64,000 nt of DNA. Origin: Bacillota bacterium (GTDB lineage: Bacteria; Bacillota; Clostridia; Christensenellales; SZUA-584). Numbering within the stretch: position 1 is the stretch's first letter; the number at the start of each line of letters is the position of its first letter. Below are positions 44,172 through 53,715 of the stretch, piece after piece. The stretch spans positions 248,001 to 312,000 of the forward strand of contig JAEWTL010000013.1 of the NCBI GenBank assembly GCA_023459495.1, read 5' to 3'. Made by a program: the position numbers and the translations under genes. Below the pieces are notes generated by a model that saw only the letters and a program-made list of their open reading frames with translations, ran no database searches and was not told the DNA's origin.

Positions 44172-45002
44172 ATGGACAGCAATCACAGAAGCAAGGAAGG
44201 CGCGACAGAGCAGGCACAAAGTCGGAAAAATTATGCGGGCCACATCAGCATCAGCGGCAGCGAGCAGGCCTGCTATACCAAAAAACAGATGAAAAGCCTT
44301 TATCCCTCGGGCACCTATGAGCGGGCGGGAGAATACGCCGCAGGCAGCAAGCAGAAGCAAAACGGTTCGCTTCATCTCAGCTCGGCAATGCTGCCCTTAT
44401 ACAAGTACCGCAGCCACAGCCGCCTTTTCTATCGCGAGCAGGGCTTTGTCGCGGTCGGCGAGGACCGCTATGCGGTGCTGCTAAAAAATGCTGCAGCGTT
44501 GCGCGCTGTGGCGCTGGTCCTGTGCGTGGCAGTCATTGCCGCTGCCGCCATCTTCGGCCCGGGCCTGATCCGCGGCAACGTGCAGACCATCGGAGACGAG
44601 GATCTGAGCCTCGCGCAAGGGTCTAACCTGCCTGATTTGGACGAAGGCGCGGTCGATTGGGAGGGCGTGCACCCGCAGAATACCGGCGGTGTGGCAGCAG
44701 GCATCGCAATTCCCGGTTACAAGAGCATCACGATTGACGCGAACCAGACAGATGTAAAGGTCAACTTCAATAACCCGGAAGGCAACCCCTGTTACTTCGT
44801 CATCAGCCTCGTGCTGGACGACGGCACCGTGCTCTATCAGTCCAAGATGATTGAGCCCGGCATGGGAATTTACGATATCACGCTCACTCAGGCGCTCGCC
44901 CCCGGCGAATACGGCGCAGCAGTAAAGTACGAGACCTATTCACTCTCCGACTTAACGCCCATGAACGGAGCGAACGTGCAGATCGTACTGATCGCTAAAT
45001 AA
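44172..45002 (+). CDS. membrane protein with cytoplasmic N-terminus and external beta-domain
   Basis: 276 residues. A polar, basic N-terminal part (about 1-108), one transmembrane helix (LRAVALVLCVAVIAAAAIF, about 110-130), a linker, and a C-terminal beta-rich domain (about 185-276: FVISLVLDDGTVLYQSKMIE, LAPGEYGAAVKYETY, VQIVLIAK). The same domain closes the protein at 50910. It is the first gene after the riboswitch. No known family; a scaffold or anchor for the secreted proteins that follow is inference. Confidence 0.7.
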   Translation: MDSNHRSKEGATEQAQSRKNYAGHISISGSEQACYTKKQMKSLYPSGTYERAGEYAAGSKQKQNGSLHLSSAMLPLYKYRSHSRLFYREQGFVAVGEDRYAVLLKNAAALRAVALVLCVAVIAAAAIFGPGLIRGNVQTIGDEDLSLAQGSNLPDLDEGAVDWEGVHPQNTGGVAAGIAIPGYKSITIDANQTDVKVNFNNPEGNPCYFVISLVLDDGTVLYQSKMIEPGMGIYDITLTQALAPGEYGAAVKYETYSLSDLTPMNGANVQIVLIAK

Positions 45003-45053
45003 GTAAAAGAAGCGGAGTATCCCGCCAAATATGAAGAACAAAGGAGAATGGTA

Positions 45054-46442
45054 ATGAAAAAATCACTTGTATTGATGTTGGTTATCGTTTTGACGCTCAC
45101 CCTCATACCATCTATGGCATTTGCTGCTGACCAGTCAGAGGTTCAAGCAGACGCGGACGTCACTTTCACCATCATCATCACCCCCACGGTGGATTTCGGT
45201 ACAATTAACAAAACAATGGGGACCCAAAGTCGTCCGTTCAGCGTAAAAGTGGAAAACGCGTTTATTCAGGATGATGATAGCATTACTGTCCGCAACGTCA
45301 CCGGGGATATGAATATGTATGACAATAGCGGTGCAGGCAGCAATAAGCTGGGCTTCGCACTGAGTCAGCCAGATGGACTGTTTACCTTCACGGATGCTGA
45401 TTTGGCGGATGGAGCAGAGACGATTGGTTCCAACGTCACCTGCAATCCCTCCGAGATGCAGTACGCCGGTGAATACAGAGGCCATATGACATTTGAAATC
45501 AGCTATGTAGACAATCCCGGATACGATATCCTTGTCAATCCTGCGTATACCGGTACGCCCGGAGCGTCTTCGGGTGGTGTCAAACAGTACTCTACCCTTG
45601 CAGCCGCAGTTAGCGGCGCAGAGCCGAACGACAAAATCATGCTTGAATCTGGCACTTATGCTTCTAGCGCCGGGTATGTCACGATTGATAAGCCGCTCGC
45701 TATCATGGGCAAGGGCAATTCGACGATTGTAAAAGAAGAGCTTTATGTTAAAGCAAGAAATGTAACAATCTCCAATCTGAAGATGAACACTAACGACCCT
45801 TATGGCGCCATCAGAACCGAAGGCCCTCAGTATGACAGCAATGATATCAGTGGTTTGAAAATTGAGAGAGTCACGTTCGACCATACCACCTTTGGAATCC
45901 TGGTGGCGGCTTCGAATGTCTCTGGCACGGATAACGCAGCCAACTCAACCGGCATTACGGTGAGGAATTGCGCGTTCCTCGGCTGCAAGACCAAGGGCAT
46001 TTACATCGAAAGAGGAAGCAATATTGTTATTGAAAACAATATATTCGAAGATTGCGGATACAGCCCTTCCTCAAATGTCCTCAAGTTCGGATGTGGCATT
46101 GACATCAACCTTAAATATGGCGGCTATTCAGGTTTGACCATAGAGGGTAATCTATTTACAAACAGCGGCAATTTCGTTGTAGACAACAGCAACGGCGGCG
46201 CCATTCTGCTCAAGGCGCGCGGCACTGGCGGAGACTCAGACTATTCATCATGGCCTGCTTCGCTGACTGGGATCAGCATCACGGGCAACGAGTTCTATCG
46301 GAATCGCGTTGCATTGAGCATCGGCGAACCCGGAAAAAACAACGGCGCACCCGCATACGACCTGACTGTCTTCGAGTCCGGCAATACGTTTGGTACGGAT
46401 GCGGACGCGAACATTATTGCCAACTATATCGACAATCGTTAA
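45054..46442 (+). CDS. secreted beta-helix protein with N-terminal VDFGT module
   Basis: 462 residues from ATG 45054, eight bases after AAGGAG. Signal peptide about 1-24 (ends PSMAFA). Residues about 32-157 form the module seen in two neighbours: TFTIIITPTVDFGTINK at its start and AGEYRGHMTFEISY at its end. Residues about 165-460 are a right-handed parallel beta-helix (pectin-lyase-like repeats: VTISNLKMNT, ITVRNCAFLG, IVIENNIFEDC, LTIEGNLFTNSG, ISITGNEFYRN). No cell-wall anchor. Probably a surface or matrix protein that binds polysaccharide or partner proteins; no catalytic residues can be assigned. Confidence 0.75.
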   Translation: MKKSLVLMLVIVLTLTLIPSMAFAADQSEVQADADVTFTIIITPTVDFGTINKTMGTQSRPFSVKVENAFIQDDDSITVRNVTGDMNMYDNSGAGSNKLGFALSQPDGLFTFTDADLADGAETIGSNVTCNPSEMQYAGEYRGHMTFEISYVDNPGYDILVNPAYTGTPGASSGGVKQYSTLAAAVSGAEPNDKIMLESGTYASSAGYVTIDKPLAIMGKGNSTIVKEELYVKARNVTISNLKMNTNDPYGAIRTEGPQYDSNDISGLKIERVTFDHTTFGILVAASNVSGTDNAANSTGITVRNCAFLGCKTKGIYIERGSNIVIENNIFEDCGYSPSSNVLKFGCGIDINLKYGGYSGLTIEGNLFTNSGNFVVDNSNGGAILLKARGTGGDSDYSSWPASLTGISITGNEFYRNRVALSIGEPGKNNGAPAYDLTVFESGNTFGTDADANIIANYIDNR

Positions 46443-46537
46443 CAGAAAAAGGGGGGGGCTGCTTAACCAGGCGGCTCCCCAACTTTTATGTAAACAAGGC
46501 TGAAACCACCAATGATAAATAATAAGGAGAAAGTAAA

Positions 46538-47971
46538 ATGAAAAAGGCTATCGTTATTCTTTTAACTATGCTGATGGTGCTGATGCTGATCCCTTCCATG
46601 GCATTGGCAGCCGAAACCACCTACAGGGTGTGGGACTCCGGACAACTTAACGCAGCACTCACACGCGCACAAGTGGGAGATACAATTTACCTGTATTCAA
46701 ACGATTACGACCTTGATGCGACAACCATTGACAAAAACATCACGTTTGAAGGCGAAAGCATGAGCGGCGTGGTAATCCATCCGACTGCCAACACCGGTTC
46801 TGTCGATGATGCCCGCGGGTGGATACTTGTCAACACCGGGGTTACGTTAACCATGAAAAACCTGACCTTAGACGGAAGTGGATATGATATTTTTCAAGCG
46901 ATTAGGTCACATGGCGCAGTGGTGGCGGATAACCTTACCATCTGCAATATGATCTATCCGAGCGTTTATGGCCATGGCATGGCGCTGTATGGAAACGGTA
47001 ATGTGATCACTAATGTCACAATGCATGATATTGGCCGGGTAGGCATCGGCATTTACGGAACGACAACCGTCAAGAACTTCATGTACACGGCAAAAGGCTA
47101 TGGAAACATACTGGATTACGGCATTGAAGTAGGCACCACCGCCGACATGTACCCCACGGGAACGCCTTTCACCGTCACTATTTCGAATGTAACCATAACC
47201 GGTAATCGTGGTGTCGTTAGCGGCAGTACCAATGATTGGGGTTCATCGGGAATTCTCGTATCTACCTATTTCTATAACAAAGCAGGCGGAACCAATCCGA
47301 ATTTTGTTACCGTGAACATCGACCACGCCAATATCAGTGATTGCTCTGTGGGTGTGGATTGCGGCTTTATGCCTCCCTATCTGGAATGCAGCAACACTAC
47401 AATCACCAGCTCCAACTTCTTCGGCAACGAATATGACCTGATATTCGCAGGCAGCGGAGCCAGCGAAGGAACCATGACCGCAACCGGAAATTACTACGGA
47501 GGCAGCGCGCCTGTGGCTTCGACAGATGAGGGCTTGAGTATTACGGGCCTTGACAATTATGTTACCTCCCCCATTCCGATGAGCCAGGATACCGAAGTGA
47601 AGGCGGGCGTCGATCCCTCGTATATCATCGTTATTCCGGCTTCTGTCGACTTCGGTACACTCGTCAAGGGAAGCGGAACGGTCACTCAGGAGTTCGACGT
47701 TACAGCACAGGGCGTTGTTATTGACAATGGGGCTCACATTAATGTCGCGGTGGAAGGTCCGTTTGTAATGAAGGATCATAACGGAACCGGCACAGTGTCC
47801 CTCGTTTACACCCTGAACAACGAGCATGGTCTGGTATCACCTCCGGCTGCATTTGCTTCTTTCGCCGGGAACGATACGGAAGACGGCGTTGTATCGGTCG
47901 ATACGAATACAATTACAGCGGCGGGCAGTTACAAGGGCACAATGCAGTTTACCATCACCTACATCGGCTGA
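46538..47971 (+). CDS. secreted beta-helix protein with C-terminal VDFGT module
   Basis: 477 residues. Signal peptide ending PSMALA (about 1-24). Beta-helix about 30-340 (LTMKNLTLDGSG, VTISNVTITGN, VNIDHANISDC, TITSSNFFGNEYD), then the module about 363-477: SYIIVIPASVDFGTLVKGSG to AGSYKGTMQFTITYIG. ATG behind AAGGAG. Same operon direction as its neighbours, 96 bases after the previous gene. Paralogue of the 48016 product by module identity; the beta-helix parts differ more. Confidence 0.75.
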   Translation: MKKAIVILLTMLMVLMLIPSMALAAETTYRVWDSGQLNAALTRAQVGDTIYLYSNDYDLDATTIDKNITFEGESMSGVVIHPTANTGSVDDARGWILVNTGVTLTMKNLTLDGSGYDIFQAIRSHGAVVADNLTICNMIYPSVYGHGMALYGNGNVITNVTMHDIGRVGIGIYGTTTVKNFMYTAKGYGNILDYGIEVGTTADMYPTGTPFTVTISNVTITGNRGVVSGSTNDWGSSGILVSTYFYNKAGGTNPNFVTVNIDHANISDCSVGVDCGFMPPYLECSNTTITSSNFFGNEYDLIFAGSGASEGTMTATGNYYGGSAPVASTDEGLSITGLDNYVTSPIPMSQDTEVKAGVDPSYIIVIPASVDFGTLVKGSGTVTQEFDVTAQGVVIDNGAHINVAVEGPFVMKDHNGTGTVSLVYTLNNEHGLVSPPAAFASFAGNDTEDGVVSVDTNTITAAGSYKGTMQFTITYIG

Positions 47972-48015
47972 TGGGCACTCCGCGCCATGTAATTACCAAT
48001 TAAGGAGAACAGCAA

Positions 48016-49356
48016 ATGAAGAAGACAATATCAATTTTACTGGCTGCAGCCATGGTGCTGATCCTCCTGCCGACTATCGCGCTGGCAGCGGACTACACGC
48101 TGAATGTTGGACCCGGAGAAACATACTCCACGATCCAGTCCGCTGTCGATGCCGTGCAGGCAGGCGGCACAGGCACATGGGAGATCAAGGTCAAGGCCGG
48201 TACGTATAACGAGACGGTGCAGATCCTGCAGCAGGCGGGTAAAGATGTAATCATTACCGGAGAAAGCGGCGCCATATTCCAGGGTAATATGGTTATCGAC
48301 GGTGACTACAGATTTACAGGAGCAGAGACGCTGACCATACGCGATCTGGCTCTGGACAAGTCGGGTATCACCTTGACGTCGCATGTGTATGTAATCGATA
48401 TGAAGAAGTACACACATAATGTGACGATTGAAAATTGCGCTTTCACCGGAGATGAATCCGGCGAATACACCTTTGCCGTGCAGGCAGGCTCATCGAGCAA
48501 CAATACAGCGTACAATGCAACAATCAGAAACTGTACGTTCACAAGGCTCGATTGCGTAATTCAATCCCGCTGTCAGGGCATGACGGTGGAAAACATCGTA
48601 ACGAGCGATACGAACGCCGGAATCAACGCCAACAACAGCAGCAACATTATGCTGTCGAACGTGCGTATCAACGCCGTAGCACCAGATTATGCACTGCGGT
48701 TGGGTGAGAATGCGGGCACTGCCAATAATGGTACGCTGACAATCGTCAACAGCGTACTGGCTTGTCCAGGCGGAGATGCCATCGTGTTCAGAGCGTCCAC
48801 GCAGGTGAGCGTTGTCATCACGGGCTCAGATATACTGGGCAACGTGGTCAATGCGCCTGCGTTGGCGGTATCGATAGCAGCCACGGATGTGTATTGGGGC
48901 GGAACATTGATCGGGTTCAGCGCAAGCATGCTGGATATTCAGGACAGTGTGACTTCCCCTCATTTTGACGATACTGTGGTGCTCGCCAAAGTGGACCCCT
49001 CCTATATCATCATGATCCCAGCCTCCGTCGACTTCGGCACGCTCGTCAGGAACAGCGGTGTCGTAACGCAGGAGTTCGACGTAACAGCGCAGGGCGTAAT
49101 GCTGGAACCTGATGCTTCGGTTGATGTAGTAGTCACCGGTCCGTTCGTGATGAAGGACGGGGATGGCTCAGGCAGCGTGGAACTGGAATACACACTGACC
49201 AGCGGAACGACGCCAATACCGGCTGCGGGCGGTGAGTTTGCCAGCTTTATGGGCAACGGAACACAGGACGGCAGCGTCTCGGTGGATACATCCGCCATCA
49301 CCGCTGCCGGCAGCTACAAAGGCACGATGGTATTCACCATCACATACAACCAATAA
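48016..49356 (+). CDS. secreted beta-helix protein with C-terminal VDFGT module
   Basis: 446 residues. Signal peptide ending PTIALA (about 1-24). A pectinesterase-like start (VGPGETYSTIQSAVDAVQAG) leads into the beta-helix (VTIENCAFTGDESGE, ATIRNCTFTRLD, LTIVNSVLACPGG). The module about 333-446 runs from IIMIPASVDFGTLVRNSG to AGSYKGTMVFTITYNQ. The pectinesterase catalytic Asp and Arg motifs are not seen, so enzymic activity is not claimed. ATG behind AAGGAG. Confidence 0.75.
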   Translation: MKKTISILLAAAMVLILLPTIALAADYTLNVGPGETYSTIQSAVDAVQAGGTGTWEIKVKAGTYNETVQILQQAGKDVIITGESGAIFQGNMVIDGDYRFTGAETLTIRDLALDKSGITLTSHVYVIDMKKYTHNVTIENCAFTGDESGEYTFAVQAGSSSNNTAYNATIRNCTFTRLDCVIQSRCQGMTVENIVTSDTNAGINANNSSNIMLSNVRINAVAPDYALRLGENAGTANNGTLTIVNSVLACPGGDAIVFRASTQVSVVITGSDILGNVVNAPALAVSIAATDVYWGGTLIGFSASMLDIQDSVTSPHFDDTVVLAKVDPSYIIMIPASVDFGTLVRNSGVVTQEFDVTAQGVMLEPDASVDVVVTGPFVMKDGDGSGSVELEYTLTSGTTPIPAAGGEFASFMGNGTQDGSVSVDTSAITAAGSYKGTMVFTITYNQ

Positions 49357-49429
49357 ACCAAGGGTGATAAGCGGGGCTGAGTTCCAGCCCCGCTCCGCCC
49401 AAATCATACCCCACCAAAGGAGACGCATC

Positions 49430-50122
49430 TTGAAGTACAGGCGTAAGTTTTGTCTTGCCACGGCTGTTATGATCGTTCTGGCGTTGCTTCCTACAGGAAC
49501 AGATGCTTTAGCTCAGGCCGCCTCGGTTGGACTGTCCGCCAGCGACGTGAAGTGTGTGGTGGAACCCGAATATTCCTTCACCGCGCCGCCGGACGCTTGG
49601 CTAAATTATCCTGATGCCCGCATGATGCTGGGCGAATTTGCCGTGGGTGAGCTGCTGCTTGCGAGCGGAGAAAGTTTAAGCATCACACTGTCTCCTGGTG
49701 CGCTGGCGACAGTGGATGGCAACACGATACCGTATACCGTAACGTTCGATCCGCCGCAAACGCTGGACGAACACGAAAATGGCAAGGCTTATAATGTTGC
49801 AATCGAGATCGACCCGGACGCGTTCCGGTCAGCAGCAGGCGGCACATACACTGCATCTCTGCTGTTTTGTGTCGTGTCTTACCCTGCAAACAAAACGGTC
49901 TGGCAAAAAGAGACCGTATTGACGATCAATAAGGCAGTGTCGGAAAGCTCCGACGAGCCCGTACCATCCACCGGCTTTCTGGCGACCGGGTTTTATCTGT
50001 GGTTTGTCGCCGCAATCGCAGCCTTTGGCTGCATCATGCTGATACTGATTCCGGCGATCAAAAAGGCCAAAACCAAAAAGAATTCTCGGGAAGAAACCAG
50101 TTCCCCTGATGCGGAGCAATAA
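49430..50122 (+). CDS. secreted surface protein with C-terminal VPSTG-TM-basic tail
   Basis: 230 residues from TTG 49430, seven bases after AAAGGAG. Signal peptide about 1-30 (VMIVLALLPTGTDALAQA), a beta-rich domain about 35-170 with SITLSPGALATVDGNTIPYT and GGTYTASLLFCVVSYP, then PVPSTGF, a transmembrane helix (FYLWFVAAIAAFGCIMLILI) and a basic tail. The ending resembles a sortase signal with V in place of L, but the tail is long and no sortase is in the window, so it may simply be membrane-anchored. Confidence 0.7.
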   Translation: MKYRRKFCLATAVMIVLALLPTGTDALAQAASVGLSASDVKCVVEPEYSFTAPPDAWLNYPDARMMLGEFAVGELLLASGESLSITLSPGALATVDGNTIPYTVTFDPPQTLDEHENGKAYNVAIEIDPDAFRSAAGGTYTASLLFCVVSYPANKTVWQKETVLTINKAVSESSDEPVPSTGFLATGFYLWFVAAIAAFGCIMLILIPAIKKAKTKKNSREETSSPDAEQ

Positions 50123-50200
50123 CCATTCTTCCCTCACAATATACGAACCCAAGAAACCTCGTTCATGCAAAATCTACTTTCTCAGTCGGAGGGGAAAATC

Positions 50201-50893
50201 ATGGATGACAATAGAAACCGTTACTCCAGAGAACAAGAGTCCGAGCAGGATAGGAGAAGAAAGAGAAGGCTACTGCTGATCCCCCTGCACATCGTTGTTG
50301 TGATCGGCATCGTATTCTTGATCGTTGCACTGCTGCAGGCGCAGCATCAGATCCAGCAGATTACCATGATTCCGACGCCTGGCGCGGTCGAAACGGTGCC
50401 TCTGGAGTCTTTACCGTTGGCCAACGCCACGCCTTCGCCTACCGTTACAGAAGCAACAGCGTCGCCCACGCCAACAGTAACAATTTCATCCACCCCCATT
50501 GCGACGCCGACGCTTCTGCCAACCAGCACCCCCACCGCAACGCCGCGTCCATCAACAACACCAAGGCCGCCAGCGACGCCACGTCCGTCAACTTCCGCAT
50601 CTACCTCGCCCTCGACATCCACGTCACCTTCGGCGTCCACATCACCTTCGACGTCCACGTCACCGAGCGAGACGGTGGAACCAACTCCGGAATTTTCTTA
50701 CTCAGTATCCGCAAATCAAGGCGTGGCACCAGCAGGCTATATGATCGTTACTGTGGTTGTAGACCCTGCAGGCGACTATACGGTGACATATGACGGACAA
50801 GTTATGGAGTATAACGGAAGCAAGTATTACCTGACTGTGCCGGCATTGGATGACGGGAATTACCGTTCACATGTCAGGGTTACAAAAAACTAG
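50201..50893 (+). CDS. single-pass membrane protein with Thr/Ser/Pro stalk
   Basis: 230 residues from ATG 50201 behind GGAGGGG. A basic cytoplasmic N-terminus, one helix (LLIPLHIVVVIGIVFLIVAL), then a low-complexity stalk of TPTP, TPRPSTT and STSPST units (about 75-165), and a C-terminal 65-residue beta-domain (SVSANQGVAPAGYMIVTVVV ... YYLTVPALDDGNYRSHVRV). Stalks of this kind extend a domain through the wall and are often glycosylated. Repeats vary between strains in such genes. Confidence 0.7.
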   Translation: MDDNRNRYSREQESEQDRRRKRRLLLIPLHIVVVIGIVFLIVALLQAQHQIQQITMIPTPGAVETVPLESLPLANATPSPTVTEATASPTPTVTISSTPIATPTLLPTSTPTATPRPSTTPRPPATPRPSTSASTSPSTSTSPSASTSPSTSTSPSETVEPTPEFSYSVSANQGVAPAGYMIVTVVVDPAGDYTVTYDGQVMEYNGSKYYLTVPALDDGNYRSHVRVTKN

Positions 50894-50909
50894 TGCCCGG
50901 AGAATCGAA

Positions 50910-52736
50910 ATGAGAAATAAAGCGGTAAAAATTGCGATTATCAGCCTGCTCACTGTTGCGGCTCTTTTCGGTACTGCTCGGGTTGTGTTTGGTTCGGGGT
51001 CAACAGATATTCCCGTTGCATATGTAATCTCCGACGGTACGGACTGTTATTTTATCGATTACAGCAATCTCCTTCGTTCATATATTGTATATATGGACAA
51101 TCCGGAGGCAGACAGCGCAAAGTTGGCGAAATTCTACTTTGATACCCTTGGAAGCGATGTCACGAACCGATTCAAGGCATATGTGAGCGGGATCACTGGA
51201 AAATTCGTCAACTTTCGAGAGTTGATTAGCAAATATATGGAGACCGAGGACGTCGACTCCACATACATGTGGTTCAATGACGTTGGTGCGACGCCCGCAT
51301 TTTCTGCCATCACCAAGGTGTGGGTACTGGACTCCAACTGCTCCATCTCAGGGCGGTACTATGTCAACACCAACGGCTACATCATCCGGCGCTCCACCTA
51401 CGAGCTGGATATGAGTTTGCCGGATGAAATCGCCATGAACGCGCCAACCGAATTTATGCTTTCGGTCACGAGCAACGATCTGGGTTGCGATACCCTATCG
51501 GGCTCGCTCATTTGCGATATCACCGGAGGCAACTGCACCCTTGAGGCGGAAAACGGCGGCGGCTGGGAAACGGTCACGGACGGGGTTCTTGCTTCAGCAA
51601 TCAACATAACACCAGACTGGACGGCGACGGTCAATCTGAGGATTACCGCGCACACCACCGGTGCCTGCAGCCTGAAATTCCAGCTGAAAACGGACGGAGG
51701 CGATGTGCTTGCCGAAAAGACGAAGAGCATCACCATAACCGGCGCGATGCAGCTCTCATCGTCAGTACCAACGTTCAGGGTGGGGACACCGGTGCAGTTC
51801 AGCTTAACCACGATCGCCAACGGCGATGTGGGCCGTATGGCGCAAGCGCACTTCACGATTCCCGCCGGTGCTGCGGTTGAATATCTCGACAGCGGCTCGG
51901 GGAACTGGCTCCCACTTCCCGAAGTCTATGGTCCTTCAACCGGTTTTGCGGTGGCAGACGGCACAATGACGCTGCGCGCCGAATTCTCGGAGGCAGGTAC
52001 AAAAACGATCACCGTATCGTATGTCGAAGTGGGTTCGGGTATTGTACTGACCAGCAAGGATATTGAAATCACTGTTGAGCAGCCCATGTCGGTTAGCGCA
52101 GGACTGCCTTCCTTCTTTGCAGGCGAGCCGGAAACCTTCACCCTCACCACGGCTGTCCATGATGATGCGGGCAAGCCGGTGCGCATATACTTCACCGTTC
52201 CTTCCGACGTGACGCTGGAGTATCAAGACGAAGCCACGGGAGACTGGCTGCTGCTGACGGGCGGGTATGGCCCGGCTGCGGGGTTTGCTGCAACAGACGC
52301 TACGTATACCTTCCGTGCAACGCTATCAGGCATTGGCATGAAGCAGATTGAGGTACAGTTTATCGAGGTAGACACGAATACTGTGCTGGCAGATGCTCGC
52401 TTTATCGCGACCGCTTCTTACCGCGTACAACCTTCGATTACCATACCGGGCTTGGCTTCTCTCACGCTGCCTTCCGGCGAAACCGAGGTCAACGTGGATA
52501 TCGGTAATCCGCCTAACAATACCTGCAATATGGTAATAAGCCTTGTGCTGGAAGACGGTACTGTGTTGTTCACCTCAGGGATACTGGCACCGGGTGAAAG
52601 TGTGGGCAACGTCACCTTGTCTTCACCGCTGGCCCCCGGTGCTTACAGCGCAGCCGTGTGCTTTGAAGCCTATGACCCGGACGACAACAGCGCACTCAAT
52701 ACTGCCGAAGTCAATATTATACTATTTATTGAATAG
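50910..52736 (+). CDS. large secreted multidomain surface protein
   Basis: 608 residues from ATG 50910 (CGGAG eight bases upstream). Signal peptide or anchor about 1-30. A unique domain (about 31-170) is followed by three tandem beta-sandwich repeats of about 105 residues; the last two share VGTPVQFSLTTIANGD / AGEPETFTLTTAVHDD-like starts, EYLDSGSGNW / EYQDEATGDW and YGPSTGFAVADGT / YGPAAGFAATDAT. The C-terminal domain (about 515-608; MVISLVLEDGTVLFTSG, LAPGAYSAAVCFEAY) is shared with the 44172 product. No wall anchor. Likely adhesin or matrix component. Confidence 0.7.
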   Translation: MRNKAVKIAIISLLTVAALFGTARVVFGSGSTDIPVAYVISDGTDCYFIDYSNLLRSYIVYMDNPEADSAKLAKFYFDTLGSDVTNRFKAYVSGITGKFVNFRELISKYMETEDVDSTYMWFNDVGATPAFSAITKVWVLDSNCSISGRYYVNTNGYIIRRSTYELDMSLPDEIAMNAPTEFMLSVTSNDLGCDTLSGSLICDITGGNCTLEAENGGGWETVTDGVLASAINITPDWTATVNLRITAHTTGACSLKFQLKTDGGDVLAEKTKSITITGAMQLSSSVPTFRVGTPVQFSLTTIANGDVGRMAQAHFTIPAGAAVEYLDSGSGNWLPLPEVYGPSTGFAVADGTMTLRAEFSEAGTKTITVSYVEVGSGIVLTSKDIEITVEQPMSVSAGLPSFFAGEPETFTLTTAVHDDAGKPVRIYFTVPSDVTLEYQDEATGDWLLLTGGYGPAAGFAATDATYTFRATLSGIGMKQIEVQFIEVDTNTVLADARFIATASYRVQPSITIPGLASLTLPSGETEVNVDIGNPPNNTCNMVISLVLEDGTVLFTSGILAPGESVGNVTLSSPLAPGAYSAAVCFEAYDPDDNSALNTAEVNIILFIE

Positions 52737-52742
52737 TGACTG

Positions 52743-52805
52743 TTGTTTTTTCTAAATATTTGTTATAATAAGCCACGGAAAAGCTTGGAATGCGATTTCG
52801 TGGCT
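52743..52805 (+). promoter_or_regulatory. internal promoter and hairpin before the pilus genes
   Basis: TTGTTT (52743-52748), 15-base spacer, TATAAT (52764-52769) with extended TG, then a hairpin AGCCACG / CGTGGCT (52771-52777, 52799-52805) with a 21-base loop and no U-run. The pilus genes may therefore have their own transcript. The rest of the 52737-52904 gap is AT-rich without other features. Confidence 0.5.
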
Positions 52806-52904
52806 AATGTATATTCGTACAATAATTTTCCAACTTGGCAGTTGTTTCGATATCCGAAAATACGTTTATATTCGATGTAATGGCTTTCTAATAAGGATGA
52901 CACT

Positions 52905-53714
52905 ATGGGTTGGATAATTGGTATAATCGTATTTTTTGTAGGGATTGTAATCGGTAGCTTTTTGAATGTATGCGTGTACAGGCTGCCACTTGAGCGTTCC
53001 ATTGCCAAAGGATTTTCAGCATGTCCGCAATGTGGCGCAAGACTGACTGCGGTCGACCTGGTACCGATACTGAGCTATGTTGCGCTGCGCGGCGAATGCC
53101 GACACTGCGGTGGAAAAATCTCTCCCGAATACCCCATCGTGGAGAGCGTGACGGGATTGTTGTTCGTGTTCCTGTACCTCCGGTTCGTACATGTCACGGG
53201 TCTCGTTATCAGTGGAAGTTTTTGGGACTTACTCATATATGCGGCACTTGTGTCGCTGCTAATCGTGATTGCGCTGATTGACTACAGGCACATGATCATT
53301 TCCAATGGTCTTGTTATCGCCGGGCTGGTTCTGGGTGGAATCAAGCTCGCTGTATCCATATTCCTCCCCGCCGTCTTCGGCGGCTGGACGCTGTATGCGA
53401 TCGGCTTTGCCGCGGGCGGGCTTCCCCTGCTGCTCATCGCCCTGTTTAGCGTTTGGGTGCTAAAAAAGGAAGCCATTGGCGGCGGAGATATCAAGCTGAT
53501 GGCCTTCGTCGGACTGGTCATCGGCTGGAAGCTCGTCATTCCCGCTTACCTGATCGGCATCGTTACGGGTGCGCTCGCGGGCGTTATCCTAATGGCAACT
53601 GGCAAGAAGGAGCGTGGCGATGAGATTCCTTTCGGGCCGTTTTTGTGCTTTGGGGTACTCACGAGTGTATTCTTTGGAGATGCCCTGATTAACTGGTACA
53701 TGGGGCTGTTATGA
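52905..53714 (+). CDS. pilD: type IV prepilin peptidase (A24 family)
   Basis: 269 residues, about eight membrane helices. N-terminal domain has the SFLNVCVYRLP motif and the two CxxC pairs CPQCGARL and CRHCGG. The catalytic aspartates are in LIDYRHM and GGGDIKLMAFVGL. It cleaves the leader of type IV prepilins and N-methylates the new N-terminus. Its position directly before prepilin-like genes fits. AAGGATG precedes the ATG. Confidence 0.95.
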   Translation: MGWIIGIIVFFVGIVIGSFLNVCVYRLPLERSIAKGFSACPQCGARLTAVDLVPILSYVALRGECRHCGGKISPEYPIVESVTGLLFVFLYLRFVHVTGLVISGSFWDLLIYAALVSLLIVIALIDYRHMIISNGLVIAGLVLGGIKLAVSIFLPAVFGGWTLYAIGFAAGGLPLLLIALFSVWVLKKEAIGGGDIKLMAFVGLVIGWKLVIPAYLIGIVTGALAGVILMATGKKERGDEIPFGPFLCFGVLTSVFFGDALINWYMGLL

Positions 53715-53715
53715 G

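Noticed and set aside
50425..50690. Short tandem repeats that could suggest a CRISPR or minisatellite
   Set aside because: They are degenerate Thr/Ser/Pro codons inside a stalk-like coding region; no spacers or regular repeat length.
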